A stretch of 41,822 bases of DNA from an uncultured bacterium (GTDB lineage: Bacteria > Bacteroidota > Bacteroidia > Bacteroidales > Marinifilaceae). Positions 41,277-41,822 of this stretch are shown in pieces. The notes beneath the pieces are model-generated. The model was given only the letters and a program-made list of their open reading frames with translations, was not told where the DNA came from and searched no databases. Both the position numbers and the translations under genes were made by a program. Each line of letters begins with the position of its first letter. Position 1 is the first letter of the stretch. The DNA lies in contig CAJMSX010000031.1 of NCBI GenBank assembly GCA_905216195.1, forward strand, positions 1 to 41,822, read 5' to 3'.

Positions 41277-41822
41277 ATGGGATATTTATTTACTTCTGAA
41301 TCGGTGTCCGAAGGGCATCCCGATAAGGTGGCGGACCAGATTTCCGATGCCGTACTCGATAAGATCATTGCTTACGACCCGGATGCGAAGGTCGCTTGTG
41401 AAACTTTGGTAACGACGGGACAAACTGTAATTGCCGGGGAAATTAAAACGAATACCTATGTAGATGTTCAGGAAATTGCGCGGGAAGTCATTAACGAAAT
41501 CGGTTATACCAAAAGCGATTATATGTTCGACGGGAACAGTTGCGGTGTATTCAGTGCTATACACGAACAATCGCCGGACATCAACCGGGGAGTAGAGCGG
41601 GAAGATCCGATGGAACAGGGGGCCGGTGACCAGGGTATGATGTTCGGATATGCCTGTAACGAGACGGATAATTATATGCCTTTATCGTTGGAATTGGCGC
41701 ATCTGTTACTGAATGAGCTGGCTATCATCCGGAAGGAGGGGCAATTGATGAATTATTTGCGGCCGGATTCCAAATCTCAGGTTACGATAGAATATGGGGA
41801 CAACGGAAAGCCGAAACGGGGC
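41277..41822 (+). CDS. metK: S-adenosylmethionine synthase (5' part, continues past window)
   Basis: The first 182 codons of MetK are present. The protein begins MGYLFTSESVSEGHPDKVAD with the His-Pro-Asp motif that binds ATP (His14), followed by CETLVTTGQTVIAGEIKT, GFDGNSCGVF-like YMFDGNSCGVFSAI, and the loop GAGDQGMMFGYACNET (about 120-135). The enzyme makes SAM from methionine and ATP. It lies behind a SAM-II riboswitch, so feedback control is expected. MetK is the only methionine-cycle gene here besides mtnA, 2.6 kb upstream, in the same direction. Confidence 0.97.
   Translation, partial: MGYLFTSESVSEGHPDKVADQISDAVLDKIIAYDPDAKVACETLVTTGQTVIAGEIKTNTYVDVQEIAREVINEIGYTKSDYMFDGNSCGVFSAIHEQSPDINRGVEREDPMEQGAGDQGMMFGYACNETDNYMPLSLELAHLLLNELAIIRKEGQLMNYLRPDSKSQVTIEYGDNGKPKRG

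Noticed and set aside
1..41822. CRISPR arrays, insertion sequences, integrases, toxin-antitoxin or defence genes
   Set aside because: No spaced direct repeats, transposase or nuclease-type genes were seen; all larger genes have housekeeping assignments.

Overview
This window comes from a Bacteroidales-type genome. The evidence is a set of genes confined to or typical of Bacteroidota (DUF4290, the DUF4492 small protein beside cydAB, type B L31, the serine-type PurF homologue, outer-membrane TonB receptors) and promoters of the Bacteroidota form, with -7 TAnnTTTG and -33 TTG/TTTG 19-20 bp apart. Codon use and intergenic style suggest a relative of Odoribacter or Butyricimonas, but that is only a guess. 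I see no insertion sequence, phage, integrase, CRISPR array or rRNA. It reads as ordinary chromosome, dense with housekeeping genes.

Layout. 1-892 (-): tatA-tatC, with tatC cut by the window edge. 1018-2433 (+): a PurF-like protein without the glutaminase nucleophile. 2670-5759 (+): a secreted GH2 beta-galactosidase. 5932-9235 (-): DUF4492, cydA, cydB and a YbjQ-family protein, a cytochrome bd oxidase operon. 9419-11112 (+): an AI-2E family permease overlapping a small outer-membrane barrel gene. 11436-14286 (-): lon and rpmE type B, each with its own promoter and terminator. 14616-17568 (+): three genes joined by ATGA overlaps, namely an AmgK-like sugar kinase fused to a RapZ C-terminal domain, a MurU-like nucleotidyltransferase and PgeF. 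17606-21272 (-): sppA, lpxK and a purine nucleoside phosphorylase. 21440-22747 (+): murA with Asp in place of the active-site Cys. 22826-26482 (-): uvrD/pcrA, DUF4290 and folK. 26787-26871 (-): tRNA-Leu(CAA). 27109-33380 (+): a GH20 hexosaminidase lipoprotein, a TonB-dependent receptor, a Bax inhibitor-1 protein and a HAD hydrolase. 33390-35817 (-): a PseB-like dehydratase homologue and a MATE exporter. 36338-38721 (+): an S37 peptidase coupled to mtnA. 38733-39959 (-): waaA. 40340-40939 (+): a small membrane protein. 41112-41822 (+): a SAM-II riboswitch and the first 182 codons of metK.

How the genes work together. The window is rich in envelope functions: murA (first step of peptidoglycan), the AmgK/RapZ-MurU-PgeF cluster (amino-sugar or MurNAc salvage and precursor editing), lpxK and waaA (lipid A and Kdo), Tat export, SppA, hexosaminidase and an outer-membrane receptor. 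The least described unit is the kinase-RapZ fusion operon. It would place a GlcN6P-sensing fold on the first enzyme of a muropeptide-sugar salvage route. The other points that deserve attention are the catalytically altered PurF and PseB homologues, the Asp-type MurA, the SAM-II element on metK, and the tightly packed divergent murA/sppA promoters.
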